Below are positions 8,734-15,220 of a stretch of DNA of 19,840 nucleotides, one piece after another; position 1 is the stretch's first letter, and each line of letters begins with the position of its first letter. The DNA comes from Cyclobacteriaceae bacterium (GTDB lineage: Bacteria > Bacteroidota > Bacteroidia > Cytophagales > Cyclobacteriaceae), in NCBI GenBank assembly GCA_009885605.1, contig VFKK01000336.1, forward strand, positions 1 to 19,840, written 5' to 3'. A program made the translations under genes and the position numbers. The notes beneath the pieces were generated by a model that ran no database searches, was not told where the DNA came from, and saw only the letters and a list, made by a program, of their open reading frames with translations.

Positions 8734-9123
8734 TTAATCATCGGTTTCCTCTTCGTTTTCATCTTCAAGCGGGGCAGGGGGAATATGAAGGTCAGAAATG
8801 ACTTTGTCCATATGCTGTGCATAAGAAGCGGAATCATCCGGAAAAAATGCCAGTTCGGGGATGATCCGAACAGATTTCCCAATCCGTTTGGCAAGTTGGT
8901 GCCTGATATCTTTTTTATGCTCGTTGATCAAGTCATAGGTTTGCTTTGGATCCGCGAGCAAGAAACTTAGGTAAACTTTTGCAAATCCCATATCCGGACT
9001 TACCAAAACACGGGTAATCGTCACCATTGCGCGACCGATCAGGTGTTTTGATTCTTTTTGAAAAATATCTCCGAGCTCCTTCTGGAGCATTTTAGCGTGT
9101 TTTTGCTGTCTTTTACTTTCCAT
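8734..9123 (-). CDS. rbfA: 30S ribosome-binding factor RbfA
   Basis: A 129-residue RbfA, which binds the 30S subunit near the 5' end helix of 16S rRNA and helps late maturation and cold adaptation. The family pattern is clear: KMLQKELGDIFQKE (11-24), MVTITRVLVSPDMGFAKVYLSF (33-54) and VRIIPELAFFPDDSASYAQHM (85-105), followed by an acidic C-terminal tail (EDENEEETDD). The KH-type fold region ends at about 112. I place the start at the ATG 9121-9123, because MESKRQQKHAKML is the normal N-terminus; the frame runs 14 codons further upstream without family resemblance. It heads a two-gene unit with the LolC/E-type permease and diverges from the membrane protein gene at 9211. A TAAATTTG box (minus strand, 9148-9141) matches the Bacteroidota -7 pattern, but no -33 box sits at the right distance. 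Confidence 0.93.
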   Translation of the reverse strand: MESKRQQKHAKMLQKELGDIFQKESKHLIGRAMVTITRVLVSPDMGFAKVYLSFLLADPKQTYDLINEHKKDIRHQLAKRIGKSVRIIPELAFFPDDSASYAQHMDKVISDLHIPPAPLEDENEEETDD

Positions 9124-9210
9124 GACAAGTATTTGTGGTACAAATTTAGCGAAATAGTTGGGCATGCTTTAATTTCGGGCAAAACCAACCTCTCTCAATC
9201 TCCAATTCCC

Positions 9211-10596
9211 TTGCTCAGCTTTTTCAAAGTCAATGATCCTTTCAGATTAATCGGTGTCGGGCTATTCGCTCTGATTCTGACTTTAGTCTATTTGCTTTGG
9301 AATCCTTTTCCGTTGACTAACCCTCAATTGATCTGGATGGTTCTGGGAGAAAGACTTTCTGAAGGACATTTCCTTTATCTCGATGTCATCGACGATACAG
9401 GACCACTTTCCGCAGCATTTTTCGCAATTGTTGATTTTCTATTCGGGAGAAATAAGCTGGCTTATGAACTCATAGGCCGTACTTTAATCCTCATTCAGGT
9501 GATTTACTGGAACACCATTCTGATTAAATACCGGGTATTTGATGATAATACGTACCTGCCCGCAATCATTATGCTGGCCTTGTTTCATATTTCATTTGAC
9601 TTGTTGAGCCTTTCGCCGACTTTGTTGGGCAGCACATTTTTGATTTTAGCGTTAGGTCAGCTTTTCTCTCAGACTGTCCTTCAAAAAGAAACAAGTGAAT
9701 CCACTTTATTGATCGGACTCTATGCAGGTCTGGCTACTGGGTTCAACCCTAATTATATCCTCTTTTTGCCTTACATGATATTCACAGGCATCGCAATCAG
9801 CGGGTTTTCTTTCCGACAATTGATGCTTTCATTGGTTGGATATTTCTTACCGATTTTGCTCATCTCAGTCTATTATTTTTGGAATGACGGCCTGGAAGCA
9901 GCATTTGATATCTGGCCCTTGATTTTTCAGTCTGACAAGTATCAGTTTCAATCGTACACCAGCTGGTTGATCTTGGGAGCTTTCCCCATTCTGCTGGCGT
10001 TAGTTGGATATTTTCTGAGCGCCATTCTTCGCGGATCCACCATCAATCAGCAAAAGCAGCGACAGTTGATTATCATTTGGATCTTCTTTTCGGCCGCGGA
10101 ATTCTTTCTGATCAAACGCCAAGCTTCTTATCAATTGGTCATTTTCATTCCGGGATTGACGTATCTGATTACTCAGTTTTTCCTGAACATGGGCCGGGGA
10201 ATGCTCGCAAAACTCAGCTTTTTTATCCTGATTATTGGTTTGCCCGGATTCGCCTTTTGGTACTGGCATGGAACTGTGGAAACACATTCGGACTATTTCG
10301 TAAAGGATTCTGCCCCTATTGAATACCCAGGAAGCGTCATGATTTTAGGAGAAGATATTTCTCCTTACCTCCATTCTGCAATGAGTGGTCCTTTCCTTAA
10401 TTACAAGCTCAGCAAGCTTTATCTGGAAAGAAAAAGAGATCTTCCTGAGCGCGCGAAATTGTTTCAGTTGCTTCAAATGGAAAAGGCGGATGTCGTATTG
10501 GATCAGGATGGTGTCTTTGGTAAACTTCTTCAGGATTATCCAGAACTCAGCAAGGAGTATGACAGGCCAGAGCCAGGGGTTTTCTTGTTGAAATAG
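9211..10596 (+). CDS. Polytopic membrane protein resembling GT-C / family 39 glycosyltransferases
   Basis: A protein of about 461 residues with roughly ten or more membrane helices. In the first extracytoplasmic loop the segment GHFLYLDVIDDTGPLSA carries acidic residues at about 58, 61 and 62 (numbered from the chosen start). It resembles the G-x-x-[LP]-Y-x-D-x-x-[DE] loop of GT-C enzymes, which use polyprenyl-phosphate sugars outside the membrane. The C-terminal 60-70 residues are a soluble tail (YPGSVMILGEDISPYLHS onward). The frame is open upstream to 9058, but that extension would run antisense into rbfA and is not protein-like. The TTG at 9211, giving M-LSFFKVNDPFRL, is the most plausible start and no in-frame ATG is near. 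This class of Cytophagales membrane protein has no assigned substrate that I know of. Glycosyltransferase activity is inference. Confidence 0.72.
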   Translation: MLSFFKVNDPFRLIGVGLFALILTLVYLLWNPFPLTNPQLIWMVLGERLSEGHFLYLDVIDDTGPLSAAFFAIVDFLFGRNKLAYELIGRTLILIQVIYWNTILIKYRVFDDNTYLPAIIMLALFHISFDLLSLSPTLLGSTFLILALGQLFSQTVLQKETSESTLLIGLYAGLATGFNPNYILFLPYMIFTGIAISGFSFRQLMLSLVGYFLPILLISVYYFWNDGLEAAFDIWPLIFQSDKYQFQSYTSWLILGAFPILLALVGYFLSAILRGSTINQQKQRQLIIIWIFFSAAEFFLIKRQASYQLVIFIPGLTYLITQFFLNMGRGMLAKLSFFILIIGLPGFAFWYWHGTVETHSDYFVKDSAPIEYPGSVMILGEDISPYLHSAMSGPFLNYKLSKLYLERKRDLPERAKLFQLLQMEKADVVLDQDGVFGKLLQDYPELSKEYDRPEPGVFLLK

Positions 10597-10746
10597 GTCA
10601 GAATTTAAATCGCTGACAGTCAACAGACCACTGCATGAAAATCTGAACTTCAATGCTTGTTAAGTTGGGAGGAGAAAAAAATTGGAAACTCATTTAGGAA
10701 AATAACTATCTCGAAAACTAAAGCCTTAACAAATTTTTGTTCTTTC

Positions 10747-11136
10747 ATGATCAAGCTCAATAAAGTCCATCATATTGCAATAATTTGCAGCGATTACGAG
10801 GTTTCAAAAGCGTTCTATACCAAGATTCTTGGGCTTAAAATCGAGCAGGAGATTTTTCGAACAGAACGAAAATCCTACAAAGCTGATCTCTCTCTGAACG
10901 GAAATTACATCCTTGAATTGTTTTCTTTTCCCTCTCCGCCACCCAGGCCTTCACGACCGGAAGCCACCGGCCTCAGGCATTTAGCATTTGAAGTGGGTGA
11001 AATCGAAAAGGAAGTAGAGGAATTGAGCAAACTCGGGATAAAAGCTGAACCTATCAGAATAGATGAATCAACAGGTAAGAAGTTTACTTTTTTCTCTGAT
11101 CCGGATGACCTGCCGATCGAGTTTTACGAGAAATGA
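10747..11136 (+). CDS. VOC-superfamily (glyoxalase I fold) protein, GloA2/YaeR-like
   Basis: A 129-residue single-domain protein of the vicinal oxygen chelate superfamily. Two beta-alpha-beta-beta-beta units can be followed: VHHIAIICSDYEVSKAFYT (7-25) with LELFSFP (56-62), and LRHLAFEVGEIEKEVEEL (76-93) with DPDDLPIEFYEK (118-129). The expected metal ligands are present as His8 or His9, Glu57, His78 and Glu125, so metal binding is likely. Length and motifs best match the YaeR/GloA2 group, whose physiological substrate is not settled; methylglyoxal-glutathione isomerisation is only one possibility. I chose the ATG at 10747-10749 because the fold begins right there; the in-frame region back to 10657 lacks family features. 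A candidate terminator follows the stop after four bases. Confidence 0.88.
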   Translation: MIKLNKVHHIAIICSDYEVSKAFYTKILGLKIEQEIFRTERKSYKADLSLNGNYILELFSFPSPPPRPSRPEATGLRHLAFEVGEIEKEVEELSKLGIKAEPIRIDESTGKKFTFFSDPDDLPIEFYEK

Positions 11137-11140
11137 AATT

Positions 11141-11173
11141 GGCTTATAATCTGAAGCCTTAATTTATTTTTTA
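11141..11173 (+). terminator. Candidate intrinsic terminator after the VOC gene
   Basis: GGCTT at 11141-11145 pairs with AAGCC at 11154-11158 across an 8-nt loop. A T-rich tract to 11173 follows, starting four bases after the VOC stop. The stem is only 5 bp, so this is a weak to moderate call. Confidence 0.45.
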
Positions 11174-11259
11174 GCAAGAATTTGCCTTGCAATTTGCCCA
11201 ATCTCAATCCTGATTGTGTTTGGAGATTTTTATCTCTATCTTTTTAAATGTTGCCCCTT

Positions 11260-11280
11260 GGAATTTGAATTTTCAATTCC
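11260..11280. promoter_or_regulatory. Imperfect inverted repeat upstream of the Tat-exported isomerase gene
   Basis: GGAATT(T)GAA at 11260-11269 and TTCAATTCC at 11272-11280 form a 9-bp inverted repeat with one unpaired T, ending 28 nt before the ATG at 11309. It could be an operator or leader hairpin. In AT-rich DNA it could also be chance. No -7 or -33 pair with good spacing was found around it. Confidence 0.25.
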
Positions 11281-11308
11281 GAAAGGTCAATCCTGAATCC
11301 ACAGACCT

Positions 11309-12265
11309 ATGAAACCAACAAACAGACGATCATTCCTGAAAGCCGCCACTCTGCCTTTTGGAGTTGGATTGGGGCTTTTACCTTTTTCAGAAAACCTTCA
11401 AGCAGAAACTTTGAGAAATCCTCTCGCTACCAATTCAAAAATCAAACTCAGCCTGAATGCCTGGTCGTATAATGTGCCGCTCTACAAGCATATGAAAGAG
11501 GAAGCCGGAGGAATGAGTTTGTTTGACATGCTGGAGGAATGTGCCCGGCTGGGATTTGATGCGGTGGATCCGACGGGTTATTTTTTCCCGGGATTTCCGG
11601 AAGTGCCAGAAACCAAATTAATCAACGAATTCAAGCGTCGGGCTTTCCAACTCGGTTTGGATATCAGCGGAACAGGAATCCGAAATGATTTTGCACAAGC
11701 AGACAAGACAAAAAGAGCTGCTGATGTAGTAATTGCCAAACGCTGGATCGAAGTGGCCGCGGAAATGGGAGCTCCGGTATTACGGGTTTTCGCAGGAGTC
11801 CAACCTAAAGATCATACTTGGGATGAAACAGCAGTATGGATGACAGAGGCTTTGGCTGAAGTAGCCGAGCACGGATCTAAATTCGGTGTGATCGTCGGTG
11901 TTCAAAATCATGGAGATATGCTTAAGAGTGCAGATGAGGTAATCAAAATCCTTGAAATGGTCAAATCAGACTGGTTGGGAACAATTGTAGATACCGGCTT
12001 TTTCCTGACTCCTGATCCTTATGCCGACATCGCGAGAGTGATCCCCTACGCTGTCAACTGGCAGGTGAAGGAATTGCTGAGTGACCGAAAGGGTGGAAAA
12101 ATTGACATGGCGAAGTTGGTTGGAATCATCCGGGCCTCGAATTATCGGGGCTATGTACCAATCGAAACTCTCCCCGAGCCTGGAAAAGATGCGGAATATG
12201 ATGCCTACAAAAAAGTGCCTGAGTTATTGGATTCTTTAAAAAAAGGGCTTGGAATGAATCCTTAA
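11309..12265 (+). CDS. Tat-exported sugar phosphate isomerase/epimerase-like TIM-barrel protein
   Basis: A 318-residue protein with a twin-arginine signal peptide. TNRRSFLKAATLPFGVG (4-20) contains the R-R-x-F-L-K motif and a moderately hydrophobic core, with likely cleavage after NLQA (about 29-32). The mature part is a xylose-isomerase-like TIM barrel (AP_endonuc_2 group): LSLNAWSYN (48-55) as strand 1, GFDAVDPTGYF (82-92), APVLRVFAG (155-163), VIVGVQNHGDM (194-204), GTIVDTGFF (224-232), NWQVKEL (250-256) and YVPIETL (282-288). Metal-binding candidates are Asp228, Glu255 and Glu286, with His201 next to Asn200. Periplasmic members of this family are common in Bacteroidota and usually lack a proven substrate; a sugar or cyclitol epimerisation is likely. 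The machinery component tatC lies at 14337-15203. A perfect 13-bp hairpin follows its stop. Confidence 0.87.
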   Translation: MKPTNRRSFLKAATLPFGVGLGLLPFSENLQAETLRNPLATNSKIKLSLNAWSYNVPLYKHMKEEAGGMSLFDMLEECARLGFDAVDPTGYFFPGFPEVPETKLINEFKRRAFQLGLDISGTGIRNDFAQADKTKRAADVVIAKRWIEVAAEMGAPVLRVFAGVQPKDHTWDETAVWMTEALAEVAEHGSKFGVIVGVQNHGDMLKSADEVIKILEMVKSDWLGTIVDTGFFLTPDPYADIARVIPYAVNWQVKELLSDRKGGKIDMAKLVGIIRASNYRGYVPIETLPEPGKDAEYDAYKKVPELLDSLKKGLGMNP

Positions 12266-12266
12266 G

Positions 12267-12299
12267 TAGTAGGAATCTTGGGTTCAAAGATTCCTACTA
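12267..12299. terminator. Perfect 13-bp hairpin between convergent genes, probable bidirectional terminator
   Basis: TAGTAGGAATCTT (12267-12279) and AAGATTCCTACTA (12287-12299) are exact inverse complements around the 7-nt loop GGGTTCA. The hairpin lies between the stop of the isomerase gene (12265) and the stop of the cyanophycinase-like gene (12304). There is no T-tract on either strand, so it may act by pausing or as a 3'-end protecting structure rather than as a classic intrinsic terminator. Confidence 0.6.
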
Positions 12300-12303
12300 G
12301 CTC

Positions 12304-13401
12304 TCAGTTCATGGAAAATACACCAGCATTCGCAGACCAATTCTGACTTGTTCCTCCTGTCCCACTCCAAGTGGTCAGATCGAAGGTGTTTGATCCTAAC
12401 TGGGTACCAGGAACTATGTATGCTCCTACGGCCTGCCCAATGTTATTCCAGGTAAGGGCTTTTCTAGATAGGCAAACTTCAGGTTGGCCTCCATTGCTTT
12501 TCAGAAAGTACGCTTTCCCGGCCCCATATACTTTGGAAGAACCATCACTTTCAACCAACACCACTGTCGCTTCATCAACCCCGATACCTTTTACCTGAAT
12601 GGAGCTGAGTCCAAAATCTTTTACCAGCCTCGCCATAAAAGTGAAATGCCTTCCCTGTCTGGTTCGCTCCCCATAATGGGAATCCGTAATTACATTATTC
12701 AGATAATCAACGGATAAAAAATCATTGCCTCCGAGGCCTGCCATATTTTTATGATAAGGATTGGAAAGTGCCTCGGTAGATAATAAAGATCCCGCTGTGG
12801 ATCCATAATAATGGCTTCCTAGAATTGCCAATCCTGCACTGGTTCCTCCAATTGGCACCTTTCTAATATTTACCGCATCATTTATTGCAGCTTCCAGCTT
12901 GGTATCTTTCCAGTAATTGAGGTAAGCAGATTGGTCTCCACCAGCAATAAATATTGCCTCGGCATTTTGCACTATGGAAAGCGTCGTAGCGTGATCTGCT
13001 TGAGCTCTTGACGTAATAAGGAGGGTTCGCACAGAGTTGACTCCCCCAACTGTAGTGTAGACATAGGAATTATAGCCATCGGCTCCCGAGGATCTGAGCA
13101 CTACAAAATCCCCACCACCAGACTTCGCTACCAAAAATTTAAATGCCGCCATTTCTGCAGGCGTATCCGATTCTGCTCCCCCTATTAAAGCTATTCCGGC
13201 AGTTGTAGATCTGCTCACATCGGCTGGACCTCCTGTTAGGAATACTATGGGTTCGCCCGTGGTGCCTCCACCTCCCGGTTTGGCTTGTTCGGTGATTTTT
13301 CGGGATCCTTCATCAAAAGATTCCAAATTGAAATTTAAAAATTCCTCTCTGCAGGAAACCAGCAAAAGTCCAATTAAAAGAAATGGAAGAATAGTTTTCA
13401 T
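12304..13401 (-). CDS. Cyanophycinase-family (peptidase S51) lipoprotein
   Basis: A 365-residue protein. The N-terminus MKTILPFLLIGLLLVSC is a lipoprotein signal with lipobox LVSC and lipidated Cys17, followed by a Gly-rich linker (about 40-50). The S51 fold is recognised by GIALIGGAES (69-78), IFIAGGDQSAYLNYW (150-164), nucleophile motif GGTSAGLAILG with Ser188 (185-195), TDSHYGERTRQGR (239-251) and KGIGVDEATV (271-280). Family members hydrolyse beta-Asp-Arg bonds in cyanophycin or alpha-aspartyl dipeptides. Cyanobacterial cyanophycinase is about 270 residues; here an extra C-terminal 60 or so residues rich in Gly, Thr and Ser follow. I chose the ATG at 13399-13401, which begins the signal; 17 upstream codons are not needed. 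Being outside the cytoplasm, it would act on external polymer. No cyanophycin synthetase is in view. Confidence 0.87.
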   Translation of the reverse strand: MKTILPFLLIGLLLVSCREEFLNFNLESFDEGSRKITEQAKPGGGGTTGEPIVFLTGGPADVSRSTTAGIALIGGAESDTPAEMAAFKFLVAKSGGGDFVVLRSSGADGYNSYVYTTVGGVNSVRTLLITSRAQADHATTLSIVQNAEAIFIAGGDQSAYLNYWKDTKLEAAINDAVNIRKVPIGGTSAGLAILGSHYYGSTAGSLLSTEALSNPYHKNMAGLGGNDFLSVDYLNNVITDSHYGERTRQGRHFTFMARLVKDFGLSSIQVKGIGVDEATVVLVESDGSSKVYGAGKAYFLKSNGGQPEVCLSRKALTWNNIGQAVGAYIVPGTQLGSNTFDLTTWSGTGGTSQNWSANAGVFSMN

Positions 13402-13888
13402 GACGCCACGGTTGAAATGATGAATCTTAGAAATGCTATAATTTATAAACAATCACCAACATTTTTACCTAAAACTTCCAACTTATCTATACCATTTCAC
13501 TTTTATAAAAATTGGTAAGGAAACAATTTTAGAAACTCAGGATTAGAATATATCGATTCGACTGAAGTTTGGAAAATACCGGAAACCTCCCCAAAAAAAG
13601 GGGCTTGAGTGGTTGAGAATTAAAGAAAAACCTCGGAGGAAAGTATAATAATTTTAGAGTCGAATTCGTGGTCTGCTTTCCTTCTCAAGGAAGGTTTGAA
13701 ATTTAGGATGAGGAATTTGATTTTTGAATATGGTATTTTAGTTAGATCAAAGAATTCTAATTCAAAGGATGAGTCAGGTATTAAAATCTCTAATTATTTT
13801 GCTCCTGGTTTTAGTAGTCAGGCAACTTTCTCCCAAAAACAAAAATCCTAAGATCTATCTCAGGGCTTCTTATCTTTTATTTTATTGA
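13402..13888. other. 487-nt intergenic region, no convincing gene
   Basis: This stretch lies between the start of the cyanophycinase-like gene and the 3' end of rpiB, so it should hold the lipoprotein gene's promoter and the end of the rpiB operon. I see a likely terminator at 13833-13864, a small 8-bp hairpin with a 3-nt loop (CTTTCCTT/AAGGAAGG, 13676-13694) and a C4-A7-G4 motif near 13590-13604. No TAnnTTTG box in the productive orientation was found. A 39-codon hydrophobic frame (13769-13888) is discussed among the rejected items. Confidence 0.5.
13833..13864 (-). terminator. Probable intrinsic terminator of the glyA-tatC-rpiB operon
   Basis: Read on the minus strand, CCTGAGAT (13864-13857) pairs with ATCTTAGG (13854-13847) with one G-U pair and a very short loop that would open to four bases. 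It is followed by ATTTTTGTTTTTGGG (13846 downward). The hairpin begins about 25 nt after the rpiB stop, which is the expected place. Confidence 0.55.
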
Positions 13889-14326
13889 TTAAGAACAAGC
13901 GATTTTATTAACACGATTTTGGTGTCTTCCTCCCTCAAAATCTGTATTCAGGAACGTCTGGGCCATTTTTTCTGCCACCTCATACGAGACAAATCGTGCA
14001 GGGATGGCAAGCACATTCGCATTGTTGTGCTGACGTGCCAGGGCTGCCAATTCCTCATTCCAGCAAAGTGCTGCACGGATTCCCTGATGCTTATTTGCAG
14101 TAATGGCAACTCCGTTACCACTTCCGCAAATCACGATGCCAAGTTCAAATTCAGCATTTTCCACAGCTGAACTCAAAGGATGCACAAAGTCAGGATAATC
14201 GACCGAGGATTCTGAAAAAGGCCCGAAGTCTTTTATTTCAAAACCCAATCCTTCCAGCTTTTGGATCAGTTTACCTTTGTATTCAAATCCTGCATGATCA
14301 CCGCCGATCGCTATTTTCTTTGCCAT
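13889..14326 (-). CDS. rpiB: Ribose-5-phosphate isomerase B
   Basis: A 145-residue RpiB, interconverting ribose 5-phosphate and ribulose 5-phosphate in the non-oxidative pentose phosphate pathway. N-terminal MAKKIAIGGDHAGFEYK carries the phosphate/substrate-binding Asp10-His11. Catalytic Cys67 lies in GIVICGSGNGVAITANK (63-79), with the anion-hole GSGNG. His100 in ARQHNNANVLAIPARF (97-112) is the conserved second-site histidine. The length is normal. Allose-6-phosphate isomerase activity is a known side activity of the family and cannot be excluded. The gene is the last of a tight glyA-tatC-rpiB unit, 10 nt after tatC, and is followed by a candidate terminator. Its product feeds nucleotide precursor supply, as does glyA through one-carbon units, which is a plausible but loose reason for the pairing. 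Confidence 0.95.
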   Translation of the reverse strand: MAKKIAIGGDHAGFEYKGKLIQKLEGLGFEIKDFGPFSESSVDYPDFVHPLSSAVENAEFELGIVICGSGNGVAITANKHQGIRAALCWNEELAALARQHNNANVLAIPARFVSYEVAEKMAQTFLNTDFEGGRHQNRVNKIACS

Positions 14327-14336
14327 AATGAATTAT

Positions 14337-15203
14337 TTATTCTTTTTCTTCCTCTTCTTCCTCCAAATCTTCGGCAGCCTTTTTTACAGCTTTTTCTTTT
14401 TCCAATCGCTTTGCAATCTGGATTCCTGCTTCATACAATACCATAATCGGCATTGCGATCAAAACCTGACTGACCACATCTGGAGGAGTAATAATTGCGG
14501 AAACGATCAAAATAATCACAATGGCATGTCTCCGATACGCAATCAACATTCCCGAAGTAACCAGGCCAGATTTGGAGAGGAAATATACCACAACCGGCAA
14601 CTGAAACATGATAGCAGAAGCCAGCACAAGCATGGTCAGTGTCGAGATGTAGGACGAAATGTCAAATTCATTGACGATCGAAGGATCAAGCTGATAGTTA
14701 GCCAGGAAGTTGATCGACATGGGCGCGAGGACAAAATATCCAAAGCTGGCACCCAAAAAGAACAAGAAACTTACGAAAAAGACAGCTCCACGAGCAGCAT
14801 TCTTCTCCTTATCATATAATCCCGGACTAATAAACCTCCAAACTTCCCAGAAGAGGTAAGGAAAAGCCACCACAAATCCTACTACAAGACTTGAAGTCAT
14901 GTGCATGGAAAACTGGCTGGTCATCTCCCTGCTTTGAAGGGTAAAAGGCAACTTATCAATACAGAGTGCTGCAATTCCCAGAAAATTCCCGAGATCGCAA
15001 AACAGTCGATACGTGATGAAATCAACCTTAGAAGGCCCAAGGATAATCACTCCAAAAACGATGTTTTTGGCCAGAAATGCAATGATTGTAAGAACAAGTA
15101 TTGCAGATATGGCCCTTAAAATATGCCAACGCAATGCTTCCAAATGGTCAAGAAAGGACATGCCTCCCTCTTCTTCTTCCTCTTTAAATTGATCTAACGC
15201 CAC
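14337..15203 (-). CDS. tatC: Sec-independent (twin-arginine) translocase subunit TatC
   Basis: A 288-residue integral membrane protein that recognises twin-arginine signal peptides and forms the Tat core. The cytoplasmic N-terminus SFLDHLEALRWHILRA (16-31) is the HLxELR signature with the key Glu22. The second cytoplasmic loop region FPYLFWEVWRFISPGLYDKEK (114-134) has the conserved SPGLY and Glu133. Six membrane helices can be placed: about 30-50, 103-120, 140-160, 188-208, 226-240 and 244-262; TPPDVVSQVL (239-248) lies in the short last loop. The first periplasmic loop is long (about 51-102) and holds Cys69 and Cys81, an extension usual for Bacteroidota. The C-terminal tail is Lys-rich, then ends in a Glu run. 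It sits 17 nt after glyA. No tatA is in the window. The twin-arginine precursor at 11309-12265 is a likely client. Confidence 0.95.
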   Translation of the reverse strand: MALDQFKEEEEEGGMSFLDHLEALRWHILRAISAILVLTIIAFLAKNIVFGVIILGPSKVDFITYRLFCDLGNFLGIAALCIDKLPFTLQSREMTSQFSMHMTSSLVVGFVVAFPYLFWEVWRFISPGLYDKEKNAARGAVFFVSFLFFLGASFGYFVLAPMSINFLANYQLDPSIVNEFDISSYISTLTMLVLASAIMFQLPVVVYFLSKSGLVTSGMLIAYRRHAIVIILIVSAIITPPDVVSQVLIAMPIMVLYEAGIQIAKRLEKEKAVKKAAEDLEEEEEEKE

Positions 15204-15220
15204 GTTGGGGGATTTGAATT

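Noticed and set aside
9058..9210. In-frame extension of the GT-C-like protein towards 9058
   Set aside because: It would run antisense through the start of rbfA and its residues do not resemble a signal or membrane region of the family.
10595..10616. GTCAG/CTGAC inverted repeat after the GT-C-like gene
   Set aside because: Five base pairs with an 11-nt loop and no T-tract; not distinguishable from chance.
13586..13610. C4-A7-G4 motif as a possible hairpin
   Set aside because: Only four base pairs around a seven-base loop, with no T-tract and no gene end nearby.
13769..13888. 39-codon plus-strand frame with an ATG, a hydrophobic stretch and a TGA directly before the rpiB stop
   Set aside because: It overlaps the probable terminator of the rpiB operon (13833-13864), the hydrophobic run is short and AT-rich, and I recognise no family. 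It may be chance; a ribosome-profiling signal would revive it.
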